Positions 1-13,200 of a stretch of 64,000 bases of DNA are shown piece after piece. The stretch comes from Lepidonotus clava (Eukaryota > Annelida > Polychaeta > Phyllodocida > Polynoidae). The translations under genes and the position numbers were made by a program. A model generated the notes under the pieces. It did no database searches, had not been told where the DNA came from, and was given only the letters and a program-made list of their open reading frames with translations. How positions within the stretch are numbered: position 1 is the stretch's first letter; each line of letters opens with the position of its first letter. Location of the stretch: positions 35,132,792-35,196,791 of the forward strand of contig OW387135.1 of assembly GCA_936440205.1 (NCBI GenBank), in the 5' to 3' direction.

Positions 1-377
1 CTTTAACTGAAAATTATATGTTACCTCAAATATCTGATCTCAGATACTGTCATTGGGATGGTAGGTATAGTAATACCACCCTATCTCTTCAAACTAGTCA
101 AAACACTCAAAGAATGTTACTTTTACTTTTACTATGCAAAAGCTATATTATGTTAACTACAAGGACGGTGCTGGTAAATGGTGCTGCTGTAAATGTGACC
201 TAAACAGTCACTGGTAAAAGATCTTTATATGTATGTAGATGTAGTTTGTAGTATATTTGTGTAGATGTATAACATTATGTAACATGGACATGTAGGTCTT
301 TATTACTGTGACCTTTCTTATGTCAATAAAAATCATTCATTCATTCATTCATTCATTCATTCATTCATTCATTCATT
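1..377 (+). mobile_element. 3' end of a non-LTR retroposon with (ATTC)n tail
   Basis: The stretch ends in an AATAAA-like run (325-330) followed at once by about eleven ATTC units (333-376). This is the usual look of a CR1/L2-type LINE, or a SINE using its machinery. No reverse transcriptase domain lies in the window part, so only a truncated 3' piece is present. The family is inferred from the tail type alone. Confidence 0.4.
333..376. repeat. (CATT)n microsatellite
   Basis: About eleven perfect tetranucleotide units sit directly after the AATAAA of the retroposon end. They probably arose as its 3' tail. Confidence 0.9.
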
Positions 378-539
378 TATCGTCCCCCTAACTTAGCACA
401 AAGTGTCTGTGCATGGGCAGTTTTACGAAAAACGCAGCATTTGGAGTTCCTTGTAGGAAGACATGCAATGGAGAAATCACTTAACTTACCTTCCTTGGTC
501 TATAATTCTGTCAACAGTTGCTAATTCTGACATTTTAGC

Positions 540-981
540 TTCGTTGGCGACTGAAACTTTCAGAGACACTCATTTGTTTTTCGTTTGCAGACGAGTCACA
601 TGACAGCTTCGTGCTGCCACCTCGCGGACGTGGGAAGAACCACGTTTTACCGCGCGGAGGAGCGGCTTTCGCCAATCCTTCGATATGACAACACAATCTT
701 TACACTTTCTTTCACAAGTTTATGATAATATATTTACAAAAACTTCCTTTCAATAAATCTCCCTAAATCAGAAAAGATGTTGAAAGAATTGAGAATTAGT
801 GATCATCTAAGGTTAGAGAGTAGGGATGACATCATAGTGGTTGCTATAGCGGTTGCCAAGTTATCCAGTTGGTAACTTACCCAGTTACAACTGTTACCCA
901 GTTAGAAACTGCCCTTCATTTGTTGACACTGAAGAACTTTCATATGTTGACACCTTAGAATTCACCCGAAATCCCATTATC
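540..981 (+). promoter_or_regulatory. Probable promoter/5' leader region of gene A
   Basis: A short GC- and CpG-rich stretch at about 600-675, including the string CCGCGCGG, stands out from AT-rich surroundings just upstream of the gene A start codon at 982. No TATA box or clear initiator is visible. The assignment rests on position and base composition only. Confidence 0.3.
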
Positions 982-1216
982 ATGGGCAGTTGGTTTTGCT
1001 GGGACCGTTGCTGGTCTACCAGCAACACCAAGAAGCAGAGAAAAAAGAAGAAAAAGTCAAGCCGCTCAAGGTTTCGCATCTTCAAAAGATGTTCGACCAG
1101 TACAGAGTCAGAGTTGGGAACAGCTCCACTGCCCCTGGCTGAGACTGACCTACAGAAGACTGACCTTCAGGAGACTGGTGTTGAGTCTACTGTTAAAGCC
1201 GAGCCTGTGAAGTCCA
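982..1216 (+). CDS. Gene A exon 1: N-myristoylation signal plus polybasic segment
   Basis: The start is the only ATG of the open frame. Its context is good (A at -3, G at +4). The protein begins MGSWFCWDRC. Gly2 with Ser3 and Cys6 fits the N-myristoylation consensus, and Cys6 and Cys10 could be palmitoylated. Residues 20-35 are Lys/Arg-rich (KKQRKKKKK, then SRSRFR). Such a lipid-plus-basic head is known to bind the inner plasma membrane. A Glu/Thr/Leu-rich stretch follows, with the near-duplication TDLQKTDLQET. The donor is GTAAGT at 1217, leaving one base of the next codon. Confidence 0.75.
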
Positions 1217-4200
1217 GTAAGTATTATGTCGCATTGCCTCATTGCAAAAGTGAAAACTCTATATCTTGTGGTATTTATCCGGTCCCGAAATGATTTTCAT
1301 TTATTTCGCTTGTCCTTGTTTTGGGAAAAAAAGGGATTGTTTTCTGAACATTAGTATGATTAGTCAGCGATTTTGTAGAAAGGGGATCATTTTCTCCTAC
1401 AGTAACAAGTGAGAAAAAGGGCAATTTTCAGGTTAGATCGCTACTGAATGTTCGCGTTTCAAAGAAAAAGCAAAAGGCCCAAGATTTTTTTTGGTAAAAA
1501 CTTCGTGAAAAGGGGGCGTTTTCTACTTTGAAGAACGATGATGTCTAGCCAAATGATCGACTCTCTACTCCTAACCTCGTACACTGCTTGTAACGTTAGT
1601 GAGAGAAGGCTTCACAGAGCTAGATGATGTCCTGCTCTTTAATAAAAGTGGCGGACCGGGGGTAGATCTATTTAGGCCTATTTACGTCCAAAAATATACA
1701 GAATATCAGATCTGTCAACTCTCCCGGATTTTCCGGGAGTCTCCCGGATTTTGACTCAATCTGCCGACCTCCCTAAAATTAAGAATGGGGAATGGGGCTG
1801 GTAGATCTAAATGGGACATGGGGGAGGGCCGGGGAATGGGTCTGGAGAGGGTTGGTTAATGGGGTAGGAACCCGGGTAGGAAATGGTCGGGAATTGGGGC
1901 ACTAGAAGGCGGGGAAATAAGAATCATGTAGAGGGCCGTGAAATGGGATAGTAGACTACAGGGGCGGATCCAGAATTTTGTTAAGGTGGGGGATTTAAAA
2001 CGTTAGTGACAGTAGTGTAAGTAGTATGAGACCCTATGTGAGACCCCCACCCACCCACCCATTGAGGGGGGGGGGGGGGGGGGTATGTGTCTAGACCCCT
2101 AATTGGCCTAAAATCGACAGCGCGACAGGCCCATTTTCAGCTCAGTGACATGCGACAGGACCTATTTTTAAATTCGATAGGGCTAGGTCATATATATAGA
2201 CTAAACTTTGAGAGGGGATAGTAATAATTACCAATATTTTAATTTGAAAATCATTTTTTCCAGGGAATCATGGAGTACATGGGGATAACCTTTTCAGGAA
2301 TTTTTGGAAAAAATAACCTCTCATTCATGCAATCTGAAGTATTTTGCTCCCCTCTCTCAAACATAATCTGAGGTCTACCGGCCCTCAAAGGTCGGCCTCC
2401 CCTCCCTTTAACATATTAATATGTAAGGTCTGCAAGCCCTAACAGCCCTCCTCCCATTAATATACATAGGGTTCCCACGTAGATCTTAAAAGGTCTTAAA
2501 TTGATTTTTATAAAATGTAAGGCCTTAAAAAGGTCTTTAAATTGACTATTTTGTAGCGAGAGGTCTTAAATTGAATTTCATGAGAAGTTAAAATGAAGTC
2601 GATTTGAAAGTTTTAATTCTGACTTTCAAACAAGTACACTAACTTCAGATTTTTGTCATACAATATGTTCTGATTTTTTTTTTCGGATGCTGTCGATAGA
2701 CAATTGGTCTTAAACTGGTCTTTAAAGAGTCTCAAATTCAAAAATGAGTGGGAACCCCTATACTTGTATACCTAAGGTCTACCAGCCCTCACAAGTCGGC
2801 CCTCACTCCCTCTAACATATACCTAAAGCCTACCAGCCCTTGCAGGTCAGTCCCCCCTCCCTCTAACCTATCTAAGGTCTACCAGCCCTCACAGGTCGGC
2901 CCCCTTCCTCTAACCCATCGAAGGACAACCAGTGCCTGAGCTAAATAGCCCTCAACCTTCAAATTAGGACTACCCCTCTCACCTGCAGGTGGGCAGTCCC
3001 AGTTGGGTGAGTGATAGGTCACTCAGTACTAGGTGCATGGCAGTGCATTCAGGGACCTAGTAGTACCCTTTCCCAAACCCCTCGCTGAGCTGTGTTTGAC
3101 AGCAAGAGTGGTTGTGGTGGTCAGCACCTATAGCCCTTATAGCCTTCTGGGCCGATATCTTCATAACTAATTTGGCTGATCAGGGAAATCTTGATCAGTG
3201 TTTCACGATTAGAAATTCTGTCTATCATGAATAAATTTAACATCTGAGTATCTCTCTTTGATACTATTTTGCAATAATACCATCAATTTTGGTAAAACAC
3301 AAAATTGCTGATCTTGAGGCCCTGATCGAAATTTCCCTGATCAGCCAAATTAGTTACGAAGATATGGGCCGGGGTATTAGGAGGGCCTACTGAGGTACGA
3401 CCATCGCTCCTGCTTGAGCGGAACGTTTTAGCTATTTTGCTTCATGTTCTTAGAATCTTACATGAATAGTGCAAGTTGTGAATTACACACTGAATTAAAT
3501 TCATTAGAAAATAGCACTCCCGCAGTTATGTGCTAGGTATCCTTTAAGGATGAAAGGATTATGACTGGCAGGGGGAGGGGTAAAAAAAACCAGCCCCCTC
3601 CCCCTTGGACGAACCCTCCTCTAAAATATGACCCTATGGTCCCTACAAATAAAATGTATTTAAGCCCTCTTAGTCAGAAAACACCCCCCCCCCCCCCCTG
3701 CAAAAAAAAAAAGAAATCAAACTATTATCAAAGATCCTTTAGAAAGCATTAACTATGATATTGTTGCTTTATGTCAAACAACGAACCCCTCTCTGAAAAA
3801 AGCTGGCTACTGGCCTGAAAACCCATCAGTGGTGCGGTATATAAGGGTCAGGACATCCAGGACCAGTTATTTAGATTGAGAAATCAAGGAGGAAGGACGT
3901 CATTAAGCAGGGGTTGAAAAAGCACGGGCCCTGGGGCCTGAGGCCCCTAGAAAATTTAGAGAAAATCTGTCCGGCCCTCAGTTGTGTTAAGTAGCCCAAA
4001 TGCCTCCTAGAAAAAAAACAGTATTTTTCACTTAAAATCATTTAAAACGGTTTTCAAAACGGCCAGGGCCATTTAAAACATGTCTCAGGATCCCAGGCCT
4101 TAAAGAAGACACAAAAAGCCGTTTTTAAGCCTTAGAATACATCTATATTATGTCTATATCACCAATTCAAAGGAAAATGCATGTACGTTATTCTGACAGC

Positions 4201-7200
4201 TTAAATTGAAATTATCTTATTCTAAAGCTATTGGTGAGGTGGGGGGGATGTTGTGTTCAGGTAACATAGGTTGAAAAAATTGGGGTAGGTAGGTCGATTT
4301 CTTTTAATTTTTACTTTTTGTTTTTTACTTAGTCTACCGAATGGTGATGGGCAGTGTTGGAAACAAATGTTCAAAACTTCCTCTAAAACATTTTCCAGCA
4401 TCTAAAATACACTCCCCAAGCATCAAGATGATGTTCAATGTGGTTCCATTTCTTTTTGATTTTGAAAAAAAAGTTTGTTTGTTTGTCAGTGTAGTTTAAC
4501 GTAAAAAAAAAAGAATATGTGCCCTATCTATATGCTGTTCCATGCTTTTCCATGCTTTTCTGGTCAATTCTTATGGATTTTAACCCTTTGCTGACGGCAC
4601 CAAATCAGATTTCATCATAAATATTGAGTACCAGCATTGGCAATTTCAAAATGCCATATTTTTTGTGGAACTTTGATGACAACATCATATGTCATTATGG
4701 CACCCACTTTCACAAGAATTAAAAACATATTCACATCTTTTATTTTCGTTGCTATGGTTACCATAGACCCTGTAATGTGTGACCACATTTCCTGAAAAAT
4801 AACCATTTTATTGCCTAATTTTCTTGAAAATGACCAAAAATGGAAATAAATATTGATGTTATAGAAAACTTTTGAATTATAAAGTTGCTCTCCTCCTCAT
4901 TTTCTCTCATTTGAGATTAGATTCCATGTAATATCTGCATTTTTTGTGTGTTTCTCATGTAGTGGATGTAGAGGACATTATGCTGAAAAAATGGAAAAAT
5001 TCCAATTATCACCTTTTCATAAAATATGTGAAATTTGATTTGCTGAAAATACATCAAATCTTGAAAAAGAAAGTATAATTATCATCAAGATCCAAATACT
5101 AGAATGCATTTAACTATTTCTGAGAATTTGGACAATATTAGTAAAGGAATTCTTCAAAGAGGGGATAAAAACTTTAAAACATTTCATCTCAATGGTGACC
5201 ATCTTGGATATTATCAAAAACGAATTAATGTGTTGTTTTAGTATTATATGATGTATGTAACTGCAGAGTGAATAGATCACAATAATGGTACCTTAATTGT
5301 AAATTCATATTTTTCATCAATGTATATATCATATTGTTGTTCATCGATATCGGAAGAACTTTATGTATATGAAGAGATGTCAAGTAAAAAAAAATAAAAA
5401 AATAAAAACCATTTAAGTGTAAGAGTACTTCTATTGCAATCTTCAATACATGAGAGCAAACCAACACTAAATAGATGCATTTAAGGTGTGAGAAATACAT
5501 AGATTTTAGGGAAAATAGCAGAGAGGTACCGACAATACATGCCACTACTCTATTACAGGTGCCAATTATACCTTATAGCTTGGTTAGAAACCAAATCAAG
5601 GTGGCAGCTTTTACTATTAGTCTTTTGTGTGTGTGTTACACAAATCTATGGGAAACTGAAGGGTGCAGCTTATAATCTAGATGTCATGGTAAGATTATGA
5701 TTATTTGATCCATGTTGTGGCACGGCATTTTCTTAATCATAATTGAAAATGTTTACAGATATTGATTTAAACAGCGAATTTGTCCTTTAGGTGAGGAAGT
5801 GAGCAGCCTGCCAGTGGCATCTGCCACAAACAATCAGCAGGTAAGCATACTGTAATTTTTATTCTAATTCTCCCACACATGATTCCCTGATTGCATTGAT
5901 CATGTGCACTCATATATTTCTATCATTTCTGTATCAGAATTGTATATCATATTGAGATTTGAGTGTACGGACTTGCATTTTTGTTTTATGGCAGCTTTGC
6001 TAACGTCATTATATGTTTGAACAAAATAAAGTTTTGGTTTTATTAACGTACACTGCAACAGGGAAGTATTTAGTGTTGTTTTAGAGATTCATGTTAGACA
6101 ATTCATCAGACAGACCTGGCTCCTGATAGCCTACAGGTGGAAAATATACAGTTAGATGTTTCATAAATATTTACATATTGAATGTGAAGTACTTAGCAGT
6201 GGGCTGACAAGACTGGTGAGTAGATCATGTATTGTAATGGACTTAGATTTATAAGGGTTTCTTGAATTCAAATTACAAGTTGGCAATTTTTTGGGTTTTT
6301 CACTCAGCTCAAGTGTTGTTAACATGTTCCAAAAGAAAAAAAGGTTTAATGCCAGGATATTGGCTAATTATTCAGGGAATAACATTGAATTTGGGAATGC
6401 CCTGAATTTTTAGCTTTACATTTGCAATTATATATTTCTCATATTATTGGGAGGCGGGCCGTAGGCCGCCGACCTTCTCTACACTCTTTCTTGACCAGGT
6501 TGAGTCAAGGCATTTCAATAGGGGTCAAAAAAGTTGTTACAATTTTGTGACCAATTTTTCGTTCCACTTTTCTCATTAATGCCAGCATTATAATCTTCAA
6601 ACTATATGTATTTCTGTAGTTCTGTTTCTAGTATGTGGTGGTTTGGTTCCAAAATTCTGAAATATTTAGTTGTTTTCTTGTAATCTGGGAGAAAATCCAT
6701 GAGTTTTTTGTCACAAAATGGAGATAGGAATTTTCTATAGTAAAGGAACTAGATCATCACTCTCCATGCACAGCAAATCTTTTTCCCATAGGGATGCATG
6801 GAGATTGACAAAGAAGGTTTCAGTGTCTAACTCCTCACACTCTCCAGGCACATGTTCAGTATTGAAATGGTTACTTGTTATAATTATTGCGCAATCATCG
6901 AAATTTTAATTTCGCCCACTGCCCGTCTCCTTCGGTACGGCAGTACCCGAAAATCTAGTTTTGATCTTGATCTAAATGACATGCTGAATAAATTTCATTG
7001 AAAAATAATTATCCTGCAGTATTGTCCTAAGTTTCCTTTAAGACAATTGCACTCAGTAAGGAGGTGTTTTCTAGGCTAGACAGTTTCCAGAGAACCTTCT
7101 AGTGTCTCCTTCTAGAGAAGCTTCTAGCTGTCTAGTGCCAAATAACACCTATCATATAGGACTAGACCACCAAAAACAACAGTGACACAGCCGTATCTTA

Positions 7201-10200
7201 AATTTGACATCCAACATGGGGTCTTGAGAAGAAAGAGCCACTGGTTGATGAGGGCAATAATGTTGTCTATCTTTAATTCACTAAGAATCTTAGCGTTGAA
7301 ACTTTTATAGTTTCAACACTTTCAACTCAGTCTATTTATCTTAGTAAGATAAATGGACTGAGTTAAAAGTGTTGAAACTATAAAAGTAACCCAAAACATC
7401 CCCTAAGAAAATATCTAGCACTTTAAATACATGTCCTGAGCATCTTTAAGTGTTTCTAACTTCCCTCAGTCCATTCTGTTGGATTTTGATAATCTTTTGA
7501 AAAAACAAAACCTGAAAAAAAGTGAGGACAGGGCCAAAGATTTAGAATAGGTCTGGTTACCTGAATACAACCATTTTATTTGTAGCTTTATATTTCAAGG
7601 TTGTCCTGAGCCATGTTGAATCAAAAAGAATCAACATTGGTATCATATGTATGCTAATCCACCAAATGTGGAAGCGCATTGCAAATGAGGGATATGGCTG
7701 CCTAATTATTTTTAAGGTTAAAAAAGTGTTCAAAATTCAATTATTTAAACAAATAACCATTTTTTCCCTTATGAGGCCTGTGGCACCACTTGTCTCAATT
7801 TCCTGTTGTGAACATACCTCTGAAAGTTTACAGGAGCATCCTATATAATATTAGAACATAGGTGTTTGGACTGGTTTAATCTTGTAGTAATATTTCACAT
7901 ATTTTTGTTGTATTTCAAATGTTTTTTGCAGATTGTGCAGAAGACTGCAGATGAACTGGTCATCATCCTGCCCGCCCACTTCAGTGGGTCCCAGTGGCAG
8001 GAGGCCGATAACAGCTTGGCGTTGGCTCCTGTCTTCAACAATGGCATGACCATGGCCAATGCCTACAACCCGGGTCTTGTCTGGAAGATTGGCATCATCG
8101 GTACGCTGATCATCCACCAAATGTGGAAGCGCATTGCCAATGAGGGATATGGCTGCCCAGTTGTTTTTAAGGTGAGTGGTCTGCACAGTCTAAAAATAGA
8201 TTAACATTAAAAAAGTGTACAAAATTCAATTATTTAAACAAATAACCATTTTTTCCCTTATGAGGCCTGTGGCACCACTTGTCTCAATTACCTGTTGTGA
8301 ACATACCTCTGAAAGTTTACAGGAGCATCCTATATTAGAACATAGGTGTTTGGATTGGTTTATTTTATAGTGATATTTAATCTATTTTTGTTATATTTCA
8401 AATGCTTTTTGCAGATTGTGCAGAAGACTGCAGATGAACTGGTCATCATCCTGCCCGCCCACTTCAGTGGGGCCCAGTGGCAGGAGGCTGATAACAGCTT
8501 GGCTTTGGCTCCTGTCTTCAACAATGGCATGACCATGGCCAATGCCTACAACCTTGGTCATGTCTGGAAGATTGGTATCATCCATACACTGATCCACCAA
8601 ATTTGGAAGTGCATCGCTGTTTTCAAGGTGAGTGGTCTGCACAGTCTAAAAAAAGATTAACATTAAAAAAGTGTACAAAATTCAATTATTTAAACAAATA
8701 ACCATTTTTTCCCTTATGAGGCCTGTGGCACCACTTGTCTCAATTACCTGTTGTGAAAATACCTCTGAAAGTTTACAGGAGCATCCTTTATTAGAACATA
8801 GGTGTTTGGATTGGTTTAATCGTGTAGTGATATTTCACTTATTTTTGTTGTATTTTAAATGCTTTTTGCAGATTGTGCAGAAGACTGCAGATGAACTGGT
8901 CATCATCCTGCCCGCCCACTACAGTGGGTCCCAGTGGCAGGAGGCTGATAACAGCTTGGCGTTGGCTCCTGTCTTCAACAATGGCATGACCATGGCCAAT
9001 GCCTACAACCCGGGTCTTGTCTGGAAGATTGGCATCATCGGTACGCTGATCATCCACCAAATGTGGAAGCGCATCGCCAATGAGGGATATGGCTGCCCAG
9101 TTGTTTTTAAGGTGAGTGGTCTGCACAGTCTAAAAATAGATTAACATTAAAAAAGTGTACAAAATTCAATTATTTAAACAAATAACCATTTTTTCCCTTA
9201 TGAGGCCTGTGGCACCACTTGTCTCAATTACCTGTTGTGAACATACCTCTGAAAGTTTACAGGAGCATCCTATATTAGAACATAGGTGTTTGGATTGGTT
9301 TATTTTATAGTGATATTTAATTTATTTTTGTTATATTTCAAATGCTTTTTGCAGATTGTGCAGAAGACTGCAGTTGAACTGGTCATCATCCTGCCCGCCC
9401 ACTTCAGTGGGGCCCAGTGGCAGGAGGCTGATAACAGCTTGGCTTTAGCTCCTGTCTTCAACAATGGCATGACCATGGGCAATGCCTACAACCTTGGTCT
9501 TGTCTGGAAGATTGGCATCATCCATATACTGATCCACCAAATTTGGAAGTGCATCGCTGTTTTCAAGGTGAGTGGTCTGCACAGTCTAAAAAAAGATTAA
9601 CATTAAAAAAGTGTACAAAATTCAATTATTTAAACAAATAACCATTTGTTCCCTTATGAGGCCTGTGGCACCACTTGTCTCAATTACCTGTTGTGAAAAT
9701 ACCTCTGAAAGTTTACAGGAGCACCCTATATTAGAACATAGGTGTTTGGATTGGTTTAATCTTGTAGTGATATTTCACTTATTTTTGTTGTATTTCAAAT
9801 GCTTTTTGCAGATTGTGCAGAAGACTGCAGATGAACTGGTCATCATCCTGCCCGCCCACTTCAGTGGGTCCCAGTGGCAGGAGGCCGATAACAGCTTGGC
9901 ATTGGCTCCTGTCTTCAACAATGGCATGACCATGGCCAATGCCTACAACCCGGGTGTTGTCTGGAAGATTGGCATCATCCGTACACTGATCCACCAAATG
10001 TGGAAGTGCATCGCCAATGAGGGATATGGCTGCCCAGTTGTTTTCAAGGTGAGTGGTGTACACAGTCTAAAAATAGATTAACATTTTAAAAGTGTTCAAA
10101 ATTCAATTATTTAAAAAAATAACCATTTTTTCCCTTATAAGGCCTGTGGCACCACTTGTCTCAATTACCTGTTGTGAACATACCTCTTAAAGTTTACAGG

Positions 10201-13200
10201 AGCATCCTATATTAGGGGGTGTAGACCCTTAAAATCGACACAGCGACACGGCCATTTCTTAAATTCGACACGGCGACATTGCCGTTTTTTAAATTCGACA
10301 TGCGACATGGCAATTAAGGGACAAATGACAGTGACCTTTTCTTAAATTCGACATGCGACAGGAGCCTTAAAAAGATAGTGACAAGGGACAGGGCCATTTC
10401 TTAAATTCGACATGGGACAGGGGTCTAAACCCAGATATAGGGACAGGCGACACGGCCTTTTTTTAAATTCGACACGCGAAACGGGACCCCCCCCCATCTA
10501 TACCCCCATATTAGAACATAGGTGTTTGGATTGGTTTAATCTTATGGTGATATTTCACTTATTTTTGTTATATTTCAAATGCTTTTTGCAGATTGTGCAG
10601 AAGACTGCAGATGAACTGGTCATCATCCTGCCTGCCCACTTCAGTGGGTCCCAGTGGCAGGAGGCCGATAACAGCTTGGCTTTGGCTCCTGTCTTCAACA
10701 ATGGCATGACCATTGCCAATGCCTACAACCCAGGTCTTGTCTGGAAGATTGGCATCATCCATACACTGATCCACCAAATGTGGAAGCGCATCGCTGTTTT
10801 CAAGGTGAGTGGTCTGCACAGTCTTAAAAAAGATTAACATTAAAAAAGTGTACAAAATTCAATTATTTAAACAAATAACCATTTTTTCCCTTATAAGGCC
10901 TGTGGCACCACTTGTCTCAATTACCTGTTGTGAACATACCTCTGAAAGTTTACAGGAGCATCCTATATTAGAACATAGGTGTTTGGATTGGTTTATTTCA
11001 TAGTGATATTTGATTTATTTTTGTTATATTTCAAATGCTTTTTGCAGATTGTGCAGAAGACTGCAGATGAACTGGTCATCATCCTGCCCGCCCACTTCAG
11101 TGGGGCCCAGTGGCAGGAGGCCGATAACAGCTTGGCGTTGGCTCCTGTCTTCAACAATGGCATGACCATGGCCAATGCCTACAACCCGGGTCTTGTCTGG
11201 AAGATTGGCATCATCGGTACGCTGATCATCCACCAAATGTGGAAGCGCATCGCCAATGATGGATATGGCTGCCCAATTGTTTTTAAGGTGAGTGGTCTGC
11301 ACAGTCTAAAAATAGATTAACATTAAAAAAGTGTACAAAATTCAATTATTTAAACAAATAACCATTTTTTCCCTTATGAGGCCTGTGGCACCACTTGTCT
11401 CAATTACCTGTTGTGAACATACCTCTGAAAGTTTACAGGAGCATCCTATATTAGAACATAAGTGTTTGGATTGGTTTATTTTATAGTGATATTTAATTTA
11501 TTTTTGTTATATTTCAAATGCTTTTTGCAGATTGTGCAGAAGACTGCAGATGAACTGGTCATCATCCTGCCCACCCACTTCAGTTGGTCCCAGTGGCAGG
11601 AGGCTGATGACAGCTTGGCTTTGGCTCCTGTCTTCAACAATGGCATGACCATGGCCAATGCCTACAACCCAGGTCTTGTCTGGAAGATTGGCATCATCCA
11701 TACACTGATCCACCAAATGTGGAAGCGCATCGCTGTTTTCAAGGTGAGTGGTCTGCACAGTCTAAAAAAAGATTAACATTAAAAAAGTGTACAAAATTCA
11801 ATTATTTAAACAAATAACCATTTTTTCCCTTATGAGGCCTGTGGCACCACTTGTCTCAATTACCTGTTGTGAAAATACCTCTGAAAGTTTACAGGAGCAT
11901 CCTATATTAGAACATAGGTGTTTGGATTGGTTTAATCTTGTAGTGATATTTCACTTATTTTTGTTGTATTTCAAATGCTTTTTGCAGATTGTGCAGAAGA
12001 CTGCAGATGAACTGGTCATCATCCTGCCCGCCCACTTCAGTGGGGCCCAGTGGCAGGAGGCCGATAACAGCTTGGCATTGGCTCCTGTCTTCAACAATGG
12101 CATGACCATGGCCAATGCCTACAACCCGGGTTTTGTCTGGAAGATGGGCATCATCGGTACGCTGATCATCCACCAAATGTGGAAGCGCATCGCCAATGAG
12201 GGATATGGCTGCCCAGTTGTTTTTAAGGTGAGTGGTCTGCACAGTCTAAAAATAGATTTACATTAAAAAAGTGTACAAAATTCAATTATTTAAACAAATA
12301 ACCATTTTTTCCCTTATGAGGCCTGTGGCACCACTTGTCTCAATTACCTGTTGTGGACATACCTCTGAAAGTTTACAGGAGCATCCTATATTAGAACATA
12401 GGTGTTTGGATTGGTTTATTTTATAGTGATATTTAATTTTTTTTGTTATATTTCAAATGCTTTTTGCAGATTGTGCAGAAGACTGCAGATGAACTGGTCA
12501 TCATCCTGCCTGCCCACTTCGGTGGGTCCCAGTGGCAGGAGGCCGATAACAGCTTGGCTTTGGCTCCTGTCTTCAACAATGGCATGATCATTGCCAATGC
12601 CTACAACCCAGGTCTTGTCTGGAAGATTGGCATCATCCATACACTGATCCACCAAATGTGGAAGCGCATCGCTGTTTTCAAGGTGAGTGGTCTGCACAGT
12701 CTTAAAAAAGATTAACATTAAAAAAGTGTACAAAATTCAAATATTTAAACAAACAACCATTTTTTCCCTTATAAGGCCTGTGGCACCACTTGTCTCAATT
12801 ACCTGTTGTGAACATACCTCTGAAAGTTTACAGGAGCATCCTATATTAGAACATAGGTGTTTGGATTGGTTTATTTTATAGTGATATTTGATTTATTTTT
12901 GTTATATTTCAAATGCTTTTTGCAGATTGTGCAGAAGACTGCAGATGAACTGGTCATCATCCTGCCCGCCCACTTCAGTGGGGCCCAGTGGCAGGAGGCC
13001 GATAACAGCTTGGCGTTGGCTCCTGTCTTCAACAATGGCATGACCATGGCCAATGCCTACAACCCGGGTCTTGTCTGGAAGATTGGCATCATCGGTACGC
13101 TGATCATCCACCAAATGTGGAAGCGCATCGCCAATGATGGATATGGCTGCCCAATTGTTTTTAAGGTGAGTGGTCTGCACAGTCTAAAAATAGATTAACA

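Noticed and set aside
853-981. Upstream extension of gene A exon 1 (from about 853)
   Set aside because: The frame is open, but it has no ATG before 982. The 982 ATG has good context and gives a myristoylation signal.
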